From positions 434,001 through 498,000 of the forward strand of contig OZ219861.1 of assembly GCA_964291545.2 (NCBI GenBank): a DNA stretch of 64,000 nucleotides. Direction: 5' to 3'. The notes beneath the pieces were generated by a model. The model made no database searches, was not told the origin of the DNA, and saw only the letters and a list, made by a program, of their open reading frames with translations. How positions within the stretch are numbered: the stretch's first letter is position 1; every line of letters starts with the position of its first letter. The position numbers and the translations under genes are program-made. The stretch is from G963667675 sp964291545 (lineage in GTDB: Bacteria > Chloroflexota > Dehalococcoidia > Lucifugimonadales > UBA3495). Positions 62,055 to 64,000 of the stretch are shown here, in pieces.

Positions 62055-62103
62055 GTTAACTGCTCCTTTAGGCTCTCAAGAGCACTGCTACCCGAAGCGT
62101 CGC

Positions 62104-63117
62104 CTACAGGTTGCTCTGCGGGTCCAGGTAGTTGGTGTCCTTCTGATACATGTGCAGGCGGCCCCGGTGGGTATCGCAAACTATCAGGCGGTTGGCCCGC
62201 TGGTCGAAGCCGCAGGCCACCGGTAGGCGGAACACTCTCTGTTTCTCCTCCAGGTTCTGCACCTGGCTCCGGCGTTTAATCATGTCCGGGTTTGCGTCCA
62301 TGGTCAACTGCGCCCACTTGGACAGCTCCCTGGCATCCCCGCGGAGATGGGTCAGCGGCTTGGCCTCGGGGTCGTAGATGACCACCCGTTCGTTCCTCCA
62401 GTCCACCACGTAGACGTCCCCGTCGCCGTCCACCGCCACCCCGCTGGGGAGTCTCAGCGAACCGGGTCCGGACCCGCCATACCCAAAGCTGAGCAGGTGA
62501 TCGCCGTCGCCGCTGAACTTCTGCACCCGGTTGTTATTCCAGTCCGCCACGTAGATTTCGCCGTTGGTGTCGCAGGTTAAGCCCCAGGGCATGCTCAACT
62601 CGTCCTCGGCGCTGCCCTTGCGTCCGAACTCGCTCAAAAAACGGCCGTCTTTGCTGTATTTCTGGACGCGGCTGTCGAGGCTGTTGACGACAATTAGGTT
62701 ATCGTCCGGGTCGAATGCCAGCCCCGACGGGCCGTTGAGTTGCCCCGGGCCCTCGCCTGATTCTCCCCAGGTCCGCAGGAGGGTCCCGTCTTTGTCAAAG
62801 ACCGTTATCCGGTTGAGCCACTCGTCCGAGCAGTAGACGTTTTCGTCCCGGTCTATGGCCACGTCGGTAAGAGACCTGAATTTTCCTTCCTCTTCGCCGC
62901 CGCCGCCGAAGTCTGTGATGAACTCCTCGTCCACCGTCACCTTGCTGATTCGCTGGACCTGCGCGTACTCGTATCCCCTGTTGGCGATGTACATTACGCC
63001 ATCATCGGCCAGGGCGATGCCTACGGGGTAGGTGAAGCCCGTGCCGGCTTCCATCAGCCTTCCTATGTTATGGGTGTAGATCCAAGCCCGTCTGCCTACA
63101 ACGGTCTCAATGGCCAT
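62104..63117 (-). CDS. NHL-repeat beta-propeller protein
   Basis: A 337-aa protein made of about six NHL repeats, each with a D-x-x-G-x-x-Y/V-V-x-D core: GIALADDGVMYIANRG, DVAIDRDENVYCSDEW, GLAFDPDDNLIVVNS, GLTCDTNGEIYVADW, GVAVDGDGDVYVVDW and a last, incomplete one. No signal peptide is visible. NHL propellers bind proteins or ligands, or act as lyases or hydrolases (peptidyl-alpha-hydroxyglycine lyase). GAGGG precedes ATG 63117, 32 nt after the DUF1800 stop. Its place between a DUF1800 and a dehalogenase-like gene is unusual. Confidence 0.87.
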   Translation of the reverse strand: MAIETVVGRRAWIYTHNIGRLMEAGTGFTYPVGIALADDGVMYIANRGYEYAQVQRISKVTVDEEFITDFGGGGEEEGKFRSLTDVAIDRDENVYCSDEWLNRITVFDKDGTLLRTWGESGEGPGQLNGPSGLAFDPDDNLIVVNSLDSRVQKYSKDGRFLSEFGRKGSAEDELSMPWGLTCDTNGEIYVADWNNNRVQKFSGDGDHLLSFGYGGSGPGSLRLPSGVAVDGDGDVYVVDWRNERVVIYDPEAKPLTHLRGDARELSKWAQLTMDANPDMIKRRSQVQNLEEKQRVFRLPVACGFDQRANRLIVCDTHRGRLHMYQKDTNYLDPQSNL

Positions 63118-63149
63118 ATTACCCTCGGTCTTCCGCTGGAATCGGGGGT

Positions 63150-64000
63150 CTAGCCGAACTGGTACTCGGTTGTGGCCCCAATCATGGCCAGCAACTCACC
63201 AATTCGCGTTCCGGCAACGGCTTCGTCGCTCCAGTCCAGGTCGCCGTTGCTTTTGGCGTACTCTGTCAGTTGTTCCCTGGTGTCGTCGGAAAGCTCCACA
63301 TAGCCCATGTGGTCCAGGGCTGCCGCCATCAACTGCTCCGGAGTTGTGACTCCGGCAGCCTTCATGTCGCCGATGATGCTCTTCACTCCCGGCAGGCTGG
63401 CATTGGCTACGTGGTCGGCAATGAAGTTGACGCGGGCCAGCAGCGCGCCGCTGTTGATCCATTCCTTGCCGGTGTACCACCCTTCGACGCTGGGCGGGTC
63501 CATAAGGGCCTGGCCCATGTACCTGGGCTGCATCCCCAGGGCCATGATCCCTGGCCTGGGCAGCTTCCAATCGCCCACCAGCCTGAGGGTGCCGGCCACC
63601 ACCTCCGCCGGGCTCTTGATCTTCGAGAACCGGGCGTCCTTGAAGAACTGGGAGTTGAACAGCATGCGCAGTACCGGCGCTATTTCGTAACCCGACTCTT
63701 CGAACACCTTTACCATTTCCGCCAGGGCTTCCTCGTCCCTGGCCGGCTCGATGGTCCAGGCCGGCACCTGCACTTCGTCAGCCACGAAGAAGTTGTACAG
63801 GTGGCGGCAGATGAACCGGGACGTCGCCGGCTGCTTGACCACTATGTCAATGATGTCCTCGCCATTGAAGTTGCCCGTATGCCCCAGGAAGGTCTTCTCC
63901 TCGTCGTCGTGGTCTTCCTCGCGATACTCGAAGTACCATGGATAGCGGCCGTAGGGCAGCCGCGGTATGTTGGGGGCCTTGGTCCACCCGGTGAACGCCC
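63150..64000 (-). CDS. DUF1800 family protein, C-terminal part (5' truncated)
   Basis: The frame is open to the window end on the minus strand, so the N-terminal part lies outside; the GTG at 63842 is internal. Visible: the family signature HDDEEKTFLGHTGNFNGEDIIDI, then KQPATSRFICRHLYNFFV, LFNSQFF, SPAEVVAGTLRLVG and PPSVEGWYTGKEWINS. DUF1800 proteins are large, usually exported, of unknown function and often paired with DUF1501 genes. About 282 residues are seen here. It is the first visible gene of the DUF1800-NHL-dehalogenase-like operon. Confidence 0.86.
   Translation of the reverse strand, partial: AFTGWTKAPNIPRLPYGRYPWYFEYREEDHDDEEKTFLGHTGNFNGEDIIDIVVKQPATSRFICRHLYNFFVADEVQVPAWTIEPARDEEALAEMVKVFEESGYEIAPVLRMLFNSQFFKDARFSKIKSPAEVVAGTLRLVGDWKLPRPGIMALGMQPRYMGQALMDPPSVEGWYTGKEWINSGALLARVNFIADHVANASLPGVKSIIGDMKAAGVTTPEQLMAAALDHMGYVELSDDTREQLTEYAKSNGDLDWSDEAVAGTRIGELLAMIGATTEYQFG

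Overview
The window is a gene-dense, GC-rich bacterial chromosome segment with about 47 protein genes on both strands, short gaps, good Shine-Dalgarno sites and several near-consensus sigma-70 promoters. I saw no tRNA, rRNA, CRISPR array, prophage or insertion sequence. Repeated families dominate: six metal-dependent amidohydrolases, five luciferase-like flavin/F420 monooxygenases (LLM), two cytoplasmic reductive-dehalogenase-like Fe-S proteins, two SDR oxidoreductases, three VOC proteins and a solitary molybdenum hydroxylase. Together with the GuaB3-type IMPDH relative and the MoxR/DUF58/transglutaminase operon, this suggests a free-living Chloroflexota, most likely of the SAR202/Dehalococcoidia type known for such expansions. 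That placement is inference from gene content, not from a marker tree.

Layout. 1-2.7 kb: 3' end of a ThDP enzyme, an RGG-tailed small protein, and a compact restriction-modification pair with an 8-nt gene overlap. 2.8-14 kb: hydantoinase, GuaB3, a small CxH-CxxC protein, DNA polymerase III alpha, an SDR, a B12-binding radical SAM protein and an alpha/beta hydrolase. 13.8-19.1 kb (minus): operon moxR - DUF58 - TgpA-like transglutaminase - ogt, with 4-nt ATGA overlaps; the transglutaminase has Ser in place of its catalytic Cys. 19.6-23.5 kb: three tandem thioredoxin-fold lipoproteins. 23.7-32.4 kb: dienelactone hydrolase, RidA, three LLM enzymes, aldo/keto reductase, NudC, and a second CxH-CxxC protein.

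32.7-43.9 kb: an array of amidohydrolases (three in tandem, a fourth after MsrB, an ERG4/ERG24-like reductase and a PhnB-like VOC protein), then katG behind a Fur/PerR-type operator, and an FMN alpha-hydroxy-acid oxidase. 44-52.4 kb (minus): peptide-type ABC substrate-binding protein, LLM enzyme, cupin, molybdenum hydroxylase and two permeases, without ATPase subunits in view. 52.7-64 kb: two divergent amidohydrolases, VOC, SnoaL-like, ABM and SDR proteins, a fifth LLM enzyme, two reductive-dehalogenase-like proteins, an NHL-repeat protein and the 3' part of a DUF1800 gene.

Taken together this looks like a broad oxidative and hydrolytic catabolic repertoire for many related organic molecules: uptake by the SBP/permeases, oxygenation or dehydrogenation by LLM, molybdenum and FMN enzymes, ring or amide hydrolysis by amidohydrolases and hydantoinase, with oxidative-damage repair (KatG, MsrB, Ogt, thioredoxin-like lipoproteins) alongside. 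The substrates cannot be read from the sequence.
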